This document shows positions 1 to 7,362 of a stretch of 25,256 nt of DNA, one piece after another. Below the pieces are notes generated by a model that did not search any database, was not told the DNA's origin, and was given only the letters and a program-made list of their open reading frames with translations. Position numbers and translations under genes: made by a program. Source of the stretch: a virus; the IMG/VR virus record IMGVR_UViG_3300033150_001437, positions 1 to 25,256 of that record. One strand, 5' to 3'. Position 1 is the first letter of the stretch; each line of letters opens with the position of its first letter.

Positions 1-1286
1 CTAGCTTCTGGATTTAAAGCGGGTCGAGGTGGCTTATCCTGCGGTATCCTTGGATCTACCAAATCTCGAAACCGAAGTGCCAGATTCAACTCGGTCGAAA
101 CTATCCCTCCAGAATACATCGTTGAAAACGGAACCGGAATTCTTGAATCCACGCAAGCCTTAATGGCATCATCGTTGGTGAAAAACCTGTGAAGCGAGCG
201 GACATTTAAACCGACCACATCTCGAATAGCACCTTCCAAATCTCTATCGAAATCCGACTTATACTCTATTGGAACTGCTACCACCTTACCCTTCTTCTTG
301 TACACCTCCAACTCCTTATCATCCCTTATTTGATGCGGTTTTGACCAGGCGTCACCAACAAAAACATAAAACTTCTTACCCGAAAACCTAGAAGCTGGCT
401 TAGTTTCCCACGTAGAGTGAGAAATGACCATCGTATAAGGATCATTCTCAGCTATTATCTTATCCAAAAAATCATCTGGATATTTAGCTGACGAATTTAA
501 AATTAACATCCCCGGAATTCTGCCTTTCTTCTGGAACCGAGACTTCATTCGCCGCCAAACAGCATCGTGAAGTTTCTTAGCTTGATCCCACTCCCTCTCC
601 GCTGGATTTCGAATCTTCTTGCTACCAACCACAACCGGGAAGAAATTAGCTTCCTCAATAACACCGCCAAAAAGATTTTCTCCCAACGGAGCCAGCTCAG
701 ACGACGAACCCGGCACAAAAGAAATGAACCGCTGCGGCCAATACAACGCCAGCTTCAAATCCTGAGAACGAGGAAAATACTTCCGAAACCATGGTGACCC
801 GTCCATCATATCTCTTAATGTTGCAAAAAACACACGACGAGCATGCGTAGCAGATACGGACAAATTCATGAATGAAATATGAGACGCTGGAGACAAACCA
901 TAATACCCCTGAGGATCTCTCAAACAACCAAGCTCATAAAGAATCCGATTCATACACAACGCGGAAAGAAACGTCTTGCCCCACCCTATTGATCCAGACA
1001 ACACCACCCGAAGCGGTCTGGGATTGGCCTCCATTATCCGTAAAAAATCGCTTCTTACCATTGGCCAAACATTATTACCAACATGGCCAAAATACTCTGG
1101 ATCTCTCAGCCATCTCGTACAACTCACGGGTTCATGAATGTACTTCTCCTTAAGATACATGGAAGGTACGATGAACTTTTTTTCGCCTGTCTTTGCGGCT
1201 AAAGATACAAGAAACCTATGTATTTCGAGCGGAGAAATTCCTAGCTCCCTCTCTGCCTCTTGAAACAAAGAGGTATCCAACTGCAT
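1..1286 (-). CDS. terL: Phage terminase large subunit, partial (C-terminus off window)
   Basis: This is the motor of the DNA packaging machine, which pumps phage DNA into the prohead using ATP and cuts it with a C-terminal RNase H-like nuclease. About 428 residues are visible from the ATG at 1286. A Walker A motif, GSIGWGKT, sits at residues 98-105. A Walker B motif, VIEEAN, at 209-214 has the acidic pair expected for the ATPase. The segment with DAWSKPHQ after residue 300 is the probable link towards the nuclease domain, which runs past coordinate 1. The start overlaps the stop of the radical SAM gene as TAATG, so the two are translationally coupled. The fold assignment comes from the motifs and their spacing plus the nearby small-terminase candidate. 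The alternative, another P-loop ATPase, is unlikely. Confidence 0.88.
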   Translation of the reverse strand, partial: MQLDTSLFQEAERELGISPLEIHRFLVSLAAKTGEKKFIVPSMYLKEKYIHEPVSCTRWLRDPEYFGHVGNNVWPMVRSDFLRIMEANPRPLRVVLSGSIGWGKTFLSALCMNRILYELGCLRDPQGYYGLSPASHISFMNLSVSATHARRVFFATLRDMMDGSPWFRKYFPRSQDLKLALYWPQRFISFVPGSSSELAPLGENLFGGVIEEANFFPVVVGSKKIRNPAEREWDQAKKLHDAVWRRMKSRFQKKGRIPGMLILNSSAKYPDDFLDKIIAENDPYTMVISHSTWETKPASRFSGKKFYVFVGDAWSKPHQIRDDKELEVYKKKGKVVAVPIEYKSDFDRDLEGAIRDVVGLNVRSLHRFFTNDDAIKACVDSRIPVPFSTMYSGGIVSTELNLALRFRDLVDPRIPQDKPPRPALNPEA

Positions 1287-2683
1287 TATTTCTCCTTTAT
1301 CATCTTGGCTTTGATTCTACGATAAAACTCCAACTCCGCCTGTGGATTACCGTCGTTCGGTAAAACGAACTTCTTCTTCACCGTTTCGCAAGCTTTCGCA
1401 TAAGGCATGACCATTGGAAAATCCTTTTCGAAGTTGCCCCTATAAACATCCTCCAAACCATGCTTAAAAATAAACTCTCTCCACTCATCCAAACTCTTTC
1501 TCCAGAACTTCCTGGACTCCATGACTATCCTTGCTTGCTCCAACGTAGATCTGCGCAAGATACAGAACGTATGTTCCTGCGCCGCTCGCATAACAGGAAA
1601 CGAACGAAATCTTCTATTCTTTCCGGCCACCTTGCAGAAAATCTCATCGCGGTTAATATCACACTCATTCATCAAATCGTGATTTTCCATCGGAGTGTAA
1701 GGTGTTGGATCTAAATGCGTAAACTTCATAACTACCCGAGGATAACGGTCAATGTCTGCTGGAAGCTCTTCGACAAACGCATCCACATCGAACGGCTGAT
1801 GCACTATCAGAAACAATTCCCAATCTATCTTCAACCGTTTGGTTATTGCCAAAACTGACCTAATCTCTTCCGGTTCGATTGGCTTGCGATACCAAAGCCT
1901 ACGCTGCGGGGTCAACCCCTCAATTCCTATATGAAGAAACTTTGACTTAGCATACTTATGCGGAGCCTGAAGAAAGCGTTTCACCGACACCGACTGAGCC
2001 GCTGAACAATCGAGAGTCGCAAACTCTCCCGTGTCATTCCCAACGAAATAAATACTCCGACCTCGATCTGCCAACGCTCGAAGAGGTGCCAACCTTTTTG
2101 GAGGAACCGTCTGATACTTATTCGCCCACGAAGTAAAACAGAACGAACACTTATTACGACACCCGCGACCCACCAAAAAATAATACATCTTCTTTGAAAC
2201 CTGCACCGCTGGGATTTCATGCCATGGAATCTCGTAGCTTGGATAAGTTGGTTTGCCCAACTTTCCGCGATAAGTTAAATAGGATTGCTCCTTACACCAC
2301 TCGATCAGTCCTTCCACTCCCTTATCTGTCGGAAAATTCTTCATAAAATGATACCCTTCGCCTGCGCAAACAAAATCCGCAAAATTCAAAATGTATGCCG
2401 GTGTGAATCCTTCTATTCCGCCCGCTATAATCAGCGTCTTCGGAAACTGTTCTCTTAACTTTGCCAACTTATAAACATCACCCGGAGAGTACAACGTGTA
2501 AAAAATGACGTTAAAATCCTTGGAATGGTCGGTTCTAAGACCCTTCTTGGCTAAATAATAACGGAACAGTCCCACCACATAGCCAGACAGCATATTCCTC
2601 TGCGAAGACGTATGCCAGATCCTTAACGGTTCTGGCGTCTTCTTTACTGCTGGCGCTTCTTTGACAATACCTTCTTTCGCCAT
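1286..2683 (-). CDS. Radical SAM protein with cobalamin-binding-like N-terminal region
   Basis: A 465-residue protein. The radical SAM motif CxxxCxxC is visible as GCRNKCSFC with Cys175, Cys179 and Cys182, the ligands of the 4Fe-4S cluster that cleaves S-adenosylmethionine. The preceding 110 residues (AGGIEG and CAGEG at about 87-110) resemble the Rossmann-like cobalamin-binding or degenerate B12-binding region of the B12-radical SAM group, but I see no DxHxxG cobalamin-ligand motif. The middle part (HIGIEGLTPQ, VHQPFDVDAF) fits a TIM barrel. It overlaps the end of the ParB-like gene upstream by 40 nt and is coupled to terL by TAATG. Substrate and reaction are unknown: modification of a nucleobase, tRNA or protein are all possible. 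Radical SAM assignment is firm; function is not. Confidence 0.85.
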   Translation of the reverse strand: MAKEGIVKEAPAVKKTPEPLRIWHTSSQRNMLSGYVVGLFRYYLAKKGLRTDHSKDFNVIFYTLYSPGDVYKLAKLREQFPKTLIIAGGIEGFTPAYILNFADFVCAGEGYHFMKNFPTDKGVEGLIEWCKEQSYLTYRGKLGKPTYPSYEIPWHEIPAVQVSKKMYYFLVGRGCRNKCSFCFTSWANKYQTVPPKRLAPLRALADRGRSIYFVGNDTGEFATLDCSAAQSVSVKRFLQAPHKYAKSKFLHIGIEGLTPQRRLWYRKPIEPEEIRSVLAITKRLKIDWELFLIVHQPFDVDAFVEELPADIDRYPRVVMKFTHLDPTPYTPMENHDLMNECDINRDEIFCKVAGKNRRFRSFPVMRAAQEHTFCILRRSTLEQARIVMESRKFWRKSLDEWREFIFKHGLEDVYRGNFEKDFPMVMPYAKACETVKKKFVLPNDGNPQAELEFYRRIKAKMIKEK

Positions 2684-3582
2684 TCCTCATACTCCTTCTG
2701 TTTTGCGACCCGCTGAGATTCTTTCATTTCCTGCCAATAAGCCATAAACTCTTCTGACCCGGGTAACTTTAAGTTGGAGGGTGGCCCGACCTCCTCCGTC
2801 AGAACCTCTATCAGATACTTGGCTATCCACTCACCCGCCAACTCCCGTTCCGAACGATTCGATCCGAACCGTTTAGAAAGCGATGACACTATCTTATCTA
2901 TAACTTCCCTCTGAACAACGCCTCCAAAACTTCCAAACGATACCACTATCAGATCCGCACCGATGGGAACATATGTCTTGCCATCGGATTCTCGATACTC
3001 TGCCTCTGGTGAAAGAGGTGCGGAATCTTCTGCCTCATCCACATCTTCCACCACCTGCTCCAACGATATCGGACTCTCAATATCCACCGCTAGCATACCC
3101 ATATCCAGCTCGTTAACGTGTGGCTTTATAAGCTTGGCTACCTCAAGAGTGTCGTAGAATCCGAACGACTGATTATCTAACAGCGAAATCTCTATCTTCT
3201 CCGCATACGATCTAGGTGTCACAACACAGACTTCCACCATCTCATCATCGGAATAACCCAAAATCTCTTTCATCGCGCGATACCGCATATTCCCACCACC
3301 TACAACATACTTACCTTTCTCTCTTTCCTTAGGCCATACCGTCAACGTCTTAAATAGTCCATACTTCTCTATACTTCTTGCTAACGCTTGCAATTTCTCC
3401 GGTGTGATAATTCTTGGATTCACATCCCACATCTCGATATCACCAAATCTAACAGTCTTAAACTCCGGTGGATGCTTTGTTGCTGCAAGTCTTTGAGTGT
3501 GATCCATAGACTCTATAACCACCTCACCAACCTGCATCTTGCCCTTCTTCTTCGGCTTAACCTTTTTAACTCTTCGTGGCAT
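2644..3582 (-). CDS. ParB-like protein, tandem paralogue A
   Basis: A 312-residue protein with a ParB/Srx-type N-terminal domain. It shows VRFGDIEMWDVNPR (NPR at 55-57), a helix resembling QALARSIEKYGLFKTL, and GGGNMRYRA at 95-103, which sits where ParB proteins have the GGHRR nucleotide-binding motif. EIEISLLDNQSFG-like sequence follows at about 130-140. The basic N-terminus (MPRRVKKVKPKKKGK) suggests nucleic acid contact. The C-terminal half (about 205-285) is not a typical ParB DNA-binding HTH but is shared with the neighbouring paralogue. It overlaps that gene by 17 nt. Known ParB-like folds are CTPases, nucleases or DNA-methylase partners; which applies here cannot be told. Its position just upstream of terL suggests a role linked to packaging or DNA marking. 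Confidence 0.8.
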   Translation of the reverse strand: MPRRVKKVKPKKKGKMQVGEVVIESMDHTQRLAATKHPPEFKTVRFGDIEMWDVNPRIITPEKLQALARSIEKYGLFKTLTVWPKEREKGKYVVGGGNMRYRAMKEILGYSDDEMVEVCVVTPRSYAEKIEISLLDNQSFGFYDTLEVAKLIKPHVNELDMGMLAVDIESPISLEQVVEDVDEAEDSAPLSPEAEYRESDGKTYVPIGADLIVVSFGSFGGVVQREVIDKIVSSLSKRFGSNRSERELAGEWIAKYLIEVLTEEVGPPSNLKLPGSEEFMAYWQEMKESQRVAKQKEYEEWRKKVLSKKRQQ

Positions 3583-4288
3583 TTTCTTCCTCGCTTTCTA
3601 ACTTTTCAAGAATCCTCTGCGACGCCCAAAGAACTCCTTCACGCATTGCCTGCCTGGTATTTCCATACTTTCGATGAAGCAGCTCTGCGACCGCATCAGT
3701 ATACACCGCTGAAATGGTGCAAATGTAATGACCCAAGCCTATCACTCCTAAATAACCCGTAACGGGATAACGGCAATGGGGGCCCTCGTTCTCGGATGCG
3801 TGAGGTACGATTGGCAGCTCTTCCATCTCCTCTATCGCGCCATAATCAAAAGCTATGGTTTCCAGCAACATCGGAGGTGAAACGGAAAAAGAAATCATAT
3901 CCATGTCAATCTGATCCGCATACGGTCGAACAAGATTGGCAACCTCAAGCTCATTATACAGCCCGAAAGCCTGATTGTCTAAAATAGAAAGCTCTATCTT
4001 TTCCGCTTCCGTCTCTGGAAAATTTAAAGAAATGTAGATAGGTTTACCCCTCGGCCACTTCAGAACATCCTTCAATACCCTATACCTCATATTCCCGCCA
4101 CCCGTTACAATCTTATCACCTTCTTTCCAACACGTAAGATTCTGAAACATCCCATACTTAGCTACACTATTTGCCAGCTGCCGCAGTTTGGTTGGATCAA
4201 TCTTTCTAGGATTCTTCTCCCACTCATGAATCTCTCCGAACGGAACCGCCTTAAATTGAGGTGGCTTCCGCTTCTTTTTCTGTGCCAT
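3566..4288 (-). CDS. ParB-like protein, tandem paralogue B
   Basis: A 240-residue protein closely similar in layout to the gene just downstream. It has VPFGEIHEWEKNPR (NPR at 26-28), LANSVAKYGMFQNLT, GGGNMRYR at 63-70, KIELSILDNQAFGLYNELEVANL at about 95-115, and a C-terminal half with KYGNTRQAMREG and ILEKLESEE that parallels the RFGSNRSERELAG and EVLTEE stretch of its neighbour. The two look like a full-length tandem duplication that has since diverged. The ATG at 4288 has a perfect AGGAGG at 4294-4299 five bases upstream. It is the first gene after a 130 bp non-coding stretch with repeats, so it probably begins the transcript that includes the radical SAM gene and terL. Biochemical activity is unknown. 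Confidence 0.8.
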   Translation of the reverse strand: MAQKKKRKPPQFKAVPFGEIHEWEKNPRKIDPTKLRQLANSVAKYGMFQNLTCWKEGDKIVTGGGNMRYRVLKDVLKWPRGKPIYISLNFPETEAEKIELSILDNQAFGLYNELEVANLVRPYADQIDMDMISFSVSPPMLLETIAFDYGAIEEMEELPIVPHASENEGPHCRYPVTGYLGVIGLGHYICTISAVYTDAVAELLHRKYGNTRQAMREGVLWASQRILEKLESEEENATKS

Positions 4289-4303
4289 ACAATCCTCCTT
4301 ACA

Positions 4304-4332
4304 ATTGTATTTCTAGGAGAATAAATCTCCAA
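4304..4332 (-). promoter_or_regulatory. Candidate promoter before the ParB/radical SAM/terL genes
   Basis: Read on the minus strand, TTGGAG (4327-4332) and TACAAT (4304-4309) are separated by 17 bases, a sigma70-like spacing. The -10 box is good and the -35 box is fair. Against it, the predicted start point falls inside or just before the AGGAGG ribosome binding site, leaving almost no leader. It may instead be a chance match in an AT-rich operator region. Confidence 0.35.
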
Positions 4333-4350
4333 TTTTATTGGTTTCTCCAA
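4316..4350 (-). repeat. Overlapping inverted and direct repeats upstream of the ParB pair
   Basis: On the plus strand TCTCCAA occurs twice (4326-4332 and 4344-4350), 18 bases apart. GGAGA at 4316-4320 pairs with TCTCC at 4326-4330 around a 5-base loop, and CCAAT at 4329-4333 pairs with ATTGG at 4337-4341. The repeats overlap the candidate -35 box and look like an operator. They have no T run on the expected side and so do not look like a terminator. The rest of the 130 bp gap (4289-4418) is AT-rich without other recognisable signals. Confidence 0.4.
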
Positions 4351-4418
4351 CAACTAAAATGAAAATACCGCAAATAACTTTATTTTAAAAATCCTCTGAC
4401 CGGTTCATTTGCTATTTT

Positions 4419-4616
4419 TCAATCCTCCTCCTGACAGTTGGGACACAACCATTTTCCTTCAATGTTTTTCCATCTATAATGTTTTTCGGCTATCTTAATT
4501 ATGATTTTTTTATCTTCATCTGCTATGGATGATAATGATAGGTTTTCGTTTTCCCCAAGCATACATAAACATTCATCGCAACTCATCACATAAAATAGTC
4601 TTTTTTGAATTCCCAT
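4419..4616 (-). CDS. Small zinc-ribbon protein, paralogue of the 24240-24428 gene
   Basis: A 65-residue protein with two CxxC pairs, CDEC near residues 13-16 and CPNC near 58-61, spaced as in a zinc ribbon. It begins MGIQK and ends with NIEGKWLCPNC. The protein at 24240-24428 begins MGIKK and ends DVEGKFYCPDC, so the two belong to one family at opposite ends of this window. The function is unknown; such proteins bind zinc and often nucleic acid or protein partners. It follows the 4618-4959 gene at once and is the last gene before the 4289-4418 gap. Confidence 0.75.
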   Translation of the reverse strand: MGIQKRLFYVMSCDECLCMLGENENLSLSSIADEDKKIIIKIAEKHYRWKNIEGKWLCPNCQEED

Positions 4617-4617
4617 C

Positions 4618-4959
4618 TCAATCCTTCTTCGATTCTACCTCAAAAGAACAACTATTGTCTGGTGCAGTCTTTTCTGAATCATCATGCCGGAAATAAGAAC
4701 CACGTCCGAAAACCTTCCTCAACTGCCAAACCACAAACGACAACACAACACGAAAAACACAACTCCAATTTATACGGTTCATCGTCTCCACACTCTCCGG
4801 AGCGTACAGCTTTGCCAAACCATACATCATCCTAATTAACGGAATTCGCATATACCACCTATAATATTCAAGCGGATGATAACCCAACCCGTAAAGCTGA
4901 TGCGCCACCTTGGAACAATCTAGATCTCGACCGTTAGGATTTGACAAGAAAAATCTCAT
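4618..4959 (-). CDS. Hypothetical protein with hydrophobic segment
   Basis: A 113-residue protein I do not recognise. The N-terminal half is rich in Tyr, Leu and Arg (HQLYGLGYHPLEYYRWYMRI), and a hydrophobic stretch INWSCVFRVVLSFVVWQL at about 68-85 could be one membrane segment or a buried helix. The C-terminus is polar and acidic. The ATG overlaps the stop of the upstream gene as ATGA, and AAGGA precedes it, so it belongs to the small-terminase transcript. Confidence 0.6.
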   Translation of the reverse strand: MRFFLSNPNGRDLDCSKVAHQLYGLGYHPLEYYRWYMRIPLIRMMYGLAKLYAPESVETMNRINWSCVFRVVLSFVVWQLRKVFGRGSYFRHDDSEKTAPDNSCSFEVESKKD

Positions 4960-5132
4960 TCCTTATTGTCCTTCTTCCCATTTTTAATCTTTTTAACATA
5001 AGAGAAAACCTCCAACCCACATTCTCCACACAATTCCAACGATATTCTTCCTGAACCAGGTATTTCAGAAACGAAGAGATAAGTTGGACATTTAATCCTT
5101 TTTTTACAGAGATCACATAACGTTATTTTCAT
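4956..5132 (-). CDS. Small zinc-ribbon protein (58 residues)
   Basis: A 58-residue gene shorter than a usual ORF cut-off. It starts MKITLCDLCKKRIKCP and contains LCGECG near residues 35-39, giving two CxxC pairs plus an extra Cys15, a four-Cys zinc-binding layout. Both ends are ATGA overlaps: its ATG overlaps the stop of the small-terminase candidate at 5129 and its TGA overlaps the ATG at 4959. GGAGAT lies just upstream. The alternative frame over the same bases (MISVKKGLN) has no Cys pattern and worse junctions. The role is unknown. Confidence 0.75.
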   Translation of the reverse strand: MKITLCDLCKKRIKCPTYLFVSEIPGSGRISLELCGECGLEVFSYVKKIKNGKKDNKE

Positions 5133-5851
5133 TTTTCATCTCCATTACCGCTATCGGCTAACGCTTCGGCGGCGTGTTTGCGCAACCACTCCATTATCCT
5201 ATCAACTTTTTCGACTTCATCCTCCGTCAACTTAGTGTCCAACGGTCTAGTCTCGGGTAACTGCTCCAGAACCCGAGCCAAATAAAGGTCTAACTCTATA
5301 CACTCTTTTGCCTCTTTGAAATTTCTTATCTCAACTCCCGTCTCCATCAGCTCTGCTCTTAGCCTTCTTATCTCTGCATTCATCTCCGCTATCCTTGCTG
5401 GATCTGGTTCCCGAGAAGCTGCCTCTTCAAGCCTGCTAATCTGAGTCAACAACCTAACCGTCTTCTGCACTCGACGTGAAAAAGCGACCAACCCCTGCTG
5501 CAACATTCCACGATAACCTACTACGTTCCTGGTGGACTGAATTATCTTCTCCCTCATCTGCTCTTCGCGCTTCTGTCTTTCCTCCATCTCTTTGCGTTTA
5601 ACCCAATCCTTCCAATTCTCCTTCTTCGCCCACCTTTTTATCTTGGTATAGAACGACTCGAACTTCGGATCATCTTCAGAACGATTAGGATACAGCTGAG
5701 AGAACCTTATTGCTGCGGTTTCACGAAGAGTTCTACTTTCACCTAAATAGTAATATATTTCAAAACTCTCGGAATGGTTAGGATATTCGGAATCCAAAAC
5801 GTCCGTATCGTCCGCTTTCTTATTAATTTGAGTTTCTTTTGCCACCAACAA
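5129..5851 (-). CDS. Putative terminase small subunit
   Basis: A 240-residue protein. Residues about 28-80 (IYYYLGESRTLRETAAIRF, then a segment ending WAKKENWKDWVKRKEMEERQ) match the layout of phage small terminases: an HTH that recognises packaging DNA followed by a Trp-rich ENWKDW-type turn. A long charged helix follows (about 80-200), as in small terminases that oligomerise by coiled coil. Location before the large-terminase genes supports the call. The first possible codon is TTG at 5851; a second TTG and a GTG at 5845 follow directly. An in-frame TGA lies just upstream and there is no clear Shine-Dalgarno site. A promoter places the likely RNA 5' end almost on these codons, so translation may be leaderless. 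Confidence 0.65.
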   Translation of the reverse strand: MLVAKETQINKKADDTDVLDSEYPNHSESFEIYYYLGESRTLRETAAIRFSQLYPNRSEDDPKFESFYTKIKRWAKKENWKDWVKRKEMEERQKREEQMREKIIQSTRNVVGYRGMLQQGLVAFSRRVQKTVRLLTQISRLEEAASREPDPARIAEMNAEIRRLRAELMETGVEIRNFKEAKECIELDLYLARVLEQLPETRPLDTKLTEDEVEKVDRIMEWLRKHAAEALADSGNGDEK

Positions 5852-5853
5852 AA

Positions 5854-5882
5854 AAGATACTCATTTATAGCTTAAAAGTCAA
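5854..5882 (-). promoter_or_regulatory. Sigma70-like promoter for the small-terminase transcript
   Basis: On the minus strand TTGACT (5877-5882) and TATCTT (5854-5859) are separated by exactly 17 bases. This is the best promoter match I found in the window. It sits in a 141 bp non-coding gap after the JAB gene. The expected start of transcription, about 5846-5848, coincides with the TTG/GTG start codons of the next gene. Confidence 0.6.
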
Positions 5883-5945
5883 GTGGAAAATGAAAAAAAG
5901 AACAAAAGGCGACAATTTTAAGGAAGAAAAAGTAATACTCGACTA

Positions 5946-5966
5946 CCGATCAACGAAACTGATCGG
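5946..5966 (-). repeat. Perfect inverted repeat, operator or weak terminator
   Basis: CCGATCA (5946-5952) and TGATCGG (5960-5966) form a perfect 7 bp stem with a 7-base loop, 27 bases after the stop of the JAB gene and about 64 bases before the promoter -35 box. No T run directly follows on the minus strand, so a classical terminator is not well supported. A protein-binding operator or an RNA processing hairpin are alternatives. Confidence 0.5.
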
Positions 5967-5992
5967 AACGGAAAGACGAACAAAAGTAACAA

Positions 5993-7360
5993 TTAGTCAT
6001 TGGGAACGAAAAGAGGACAAACGCCTTTGGGTTTCCGAACTCCTTTTAAACACTGCGACGATTCCCCCAAATAAAATCGGCAATTTGCACATATGTCTTC
6101 GTCTGCTGGGACGAAATCGGGGCAAGCTTCTGGACCCGCTAGAATCTCCTCGTTACAGTACGAGCAAAAAGCCTTCTCGGCTCCACTTTCCATCGTCACT
6201 ACTTTAAAATACTGACAATCTGGACAGCGAGAAGACTCAGTAGTCGGAACAAAAAGCTTACAACTCCTCCGAAGAAGCGATAGATTACGCGCTGGAAACG
6301 ACTCAGAACAAGCGAACTCGCCGTTGTCTATCACCAAATGTTTACAACGCAAACAGACACACGTCTCAGAATCCTCCAACTCTTCTACGCCATTTTCCTC
6401 ATCCTGCCGCTTAAACTCCGAACACGGACAAGAAGCTTCTATAACACCCCCCTGAAGTGAACATCGCGCGATCTCATTACCATTTAAATCCTCTGCCACG
6501 CTAAAATAAACACAATCAGCAGGACGCTTCGCCGTTTTGGCTGGAATAAACCGGCCGCACTTAGTCCAAAGGCGAGGAAGAGTACGACCGGGAAAGGACT
6601 CGTCGCAAAAAAATTTGCCTTTATCAATCAGCAAATGACCGCACTCCAAACAACCACCCAATCTAGAGGGAGAGTCGTTCGGAACGGAAATAGTATGAAT
6701 GGTCGTACCTGGAAGAAAGGACTGACGACCGTAATAAGGACGCGTGACTTCCTCCTTAACTTTCTCTGAAATCTCTTTACGATACCGTTCCTTCTCCTTC
6801 GCCGTTAATGAATCCGCTACCACCACATTAAAAGAATCAAAAGTCACCCTAGCTGGAAAAAAGATAGATGGAAGGCCACATGACTTCTGTAGATCGGATC
6901 CTAAAGATGACAAATAACTCAAATCGACATCCATTCTCGCTTTCATCGAACCGTCCACGCACATAACCACACTAACCAACCACCCGGTGGAGCGGGCTAA
7001 CTTTGCTATCGTGTCAGTGTCAATGGAGGACCAAAAGGTTCCCATCGAAACATGAGAATGTATCCAACATTTTAAAGCCTCTGGATTCTTATGAGAACTC
7101 AAAAAAGCGGCCACGGACGCCATATCGAATGACGCTGAACCGAATGACACCTTCTGATCCAACAGATGAACCTGCTTAATAACGAACCGAGAAGCCTCTG
7201 CGTCTAGCTTGACCTCTCCCAAAAACTGAACCTCGTTTGGGTCGCACTCACGAGCGATGAACAGCAACTTATCATAAACCTTTCTTGGAAAAAAGACTGA
7301 CCATTCTGCTAATTCATCCCCAAACATGACATTATTGCTAACCTTTTTTACACCCTTCAT
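5993..7360 (-). CDS. JAB/JAMM-family isopeptidase with repeated Cys-rich zinc modules
   Basis: A 455-residue protein. Residues 20-150 carry a JAMM zinc-metalloprotease domain. Glu43 lies in NEVQFLGE, and HSHVSMGTFWSSID gives His101, His103, Ser111 and Asp114, an exact HxHx7Sx2D signature. The family removes ubiquitin-like tags by cutting isopeptide bonds. Residues 237-455 are Cys-rich: CLECGHLLIDKGKF-C-DESFPGR (237-258) recurs as CLRCKHLVIDNGEF-C-SESFPAR (336-357), each followed by a further Cys set with a DC-x-YF start (282 and 381). A final CANC...C...C unit ends the protein. These are probable zinc knuckles for substrate or DNA binding. GAGGTG precedes the ATG. It begins 2 bases after the E1 gene and is the last gene of the cassette. 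Confidence 0.88.
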   Translation of the reverse strand: MKGVKKVSNNVMFGDELAEWSVFFPRKVYDKLLFIARECDPNEVQFLGEVKLDAEASRFVIKQVHLLDQKVSFGSASFDMASVAAFLSSHKNPEALKCWIHSHVSMGTFWSSIDTDTIAKLARSTGWLVSVVMCVDGSMKARMDVDLSYLSSLGSDLQKSCGLPSIFFPARVTFDSFNVVVADSLTAKEKERYRKEISEKVKEEVTRPYYGRQSFLPGTTIHTISVPNDSPSRLGGCLECGHLLIDKGKFFCDESFPGRTLPRLWTKCGRFIPAKTAKRPADCVYFSVAEDLNGNEIARCSLQGGVIEASCPCSEFKRQDEENGVEELEDSETCVCLRCKHLVIDNGEFACSESFPARNLSLLRRSCKLFVPTTESSRCPDCQYFKVVTMESGAEKAFCSYCNEEILAGPEACPDFVPADEDICANCRFYLGESSQCLKGVRKPKGVCPLFVPND

Positions 7361-7362
7361 TT

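Noticed and set aside
872-1153. Plus-strand open frames, such as this one, within terL and elsewhere
   Set aside because: They lie opposite well-supported minus-strand genes, have no recognisable domains and no consistent ribosome binding sites. No plus-strand gene is supported.
4934-5116. 60-residue reading frame (MISVKKGLN...) on the minus strand
   Set aside because: The 58-residue frame over the same bases has two CxxC pairs, a ribosome binding site and ATGA overlaps on both sides, so this frame is a shadow.
5946-5966. Rho-independent terminator after the JAB gene
   Set aside because: The stem is perfect but no run of T follows it on the transcribed strand, so I list it as an inverted repeat only.
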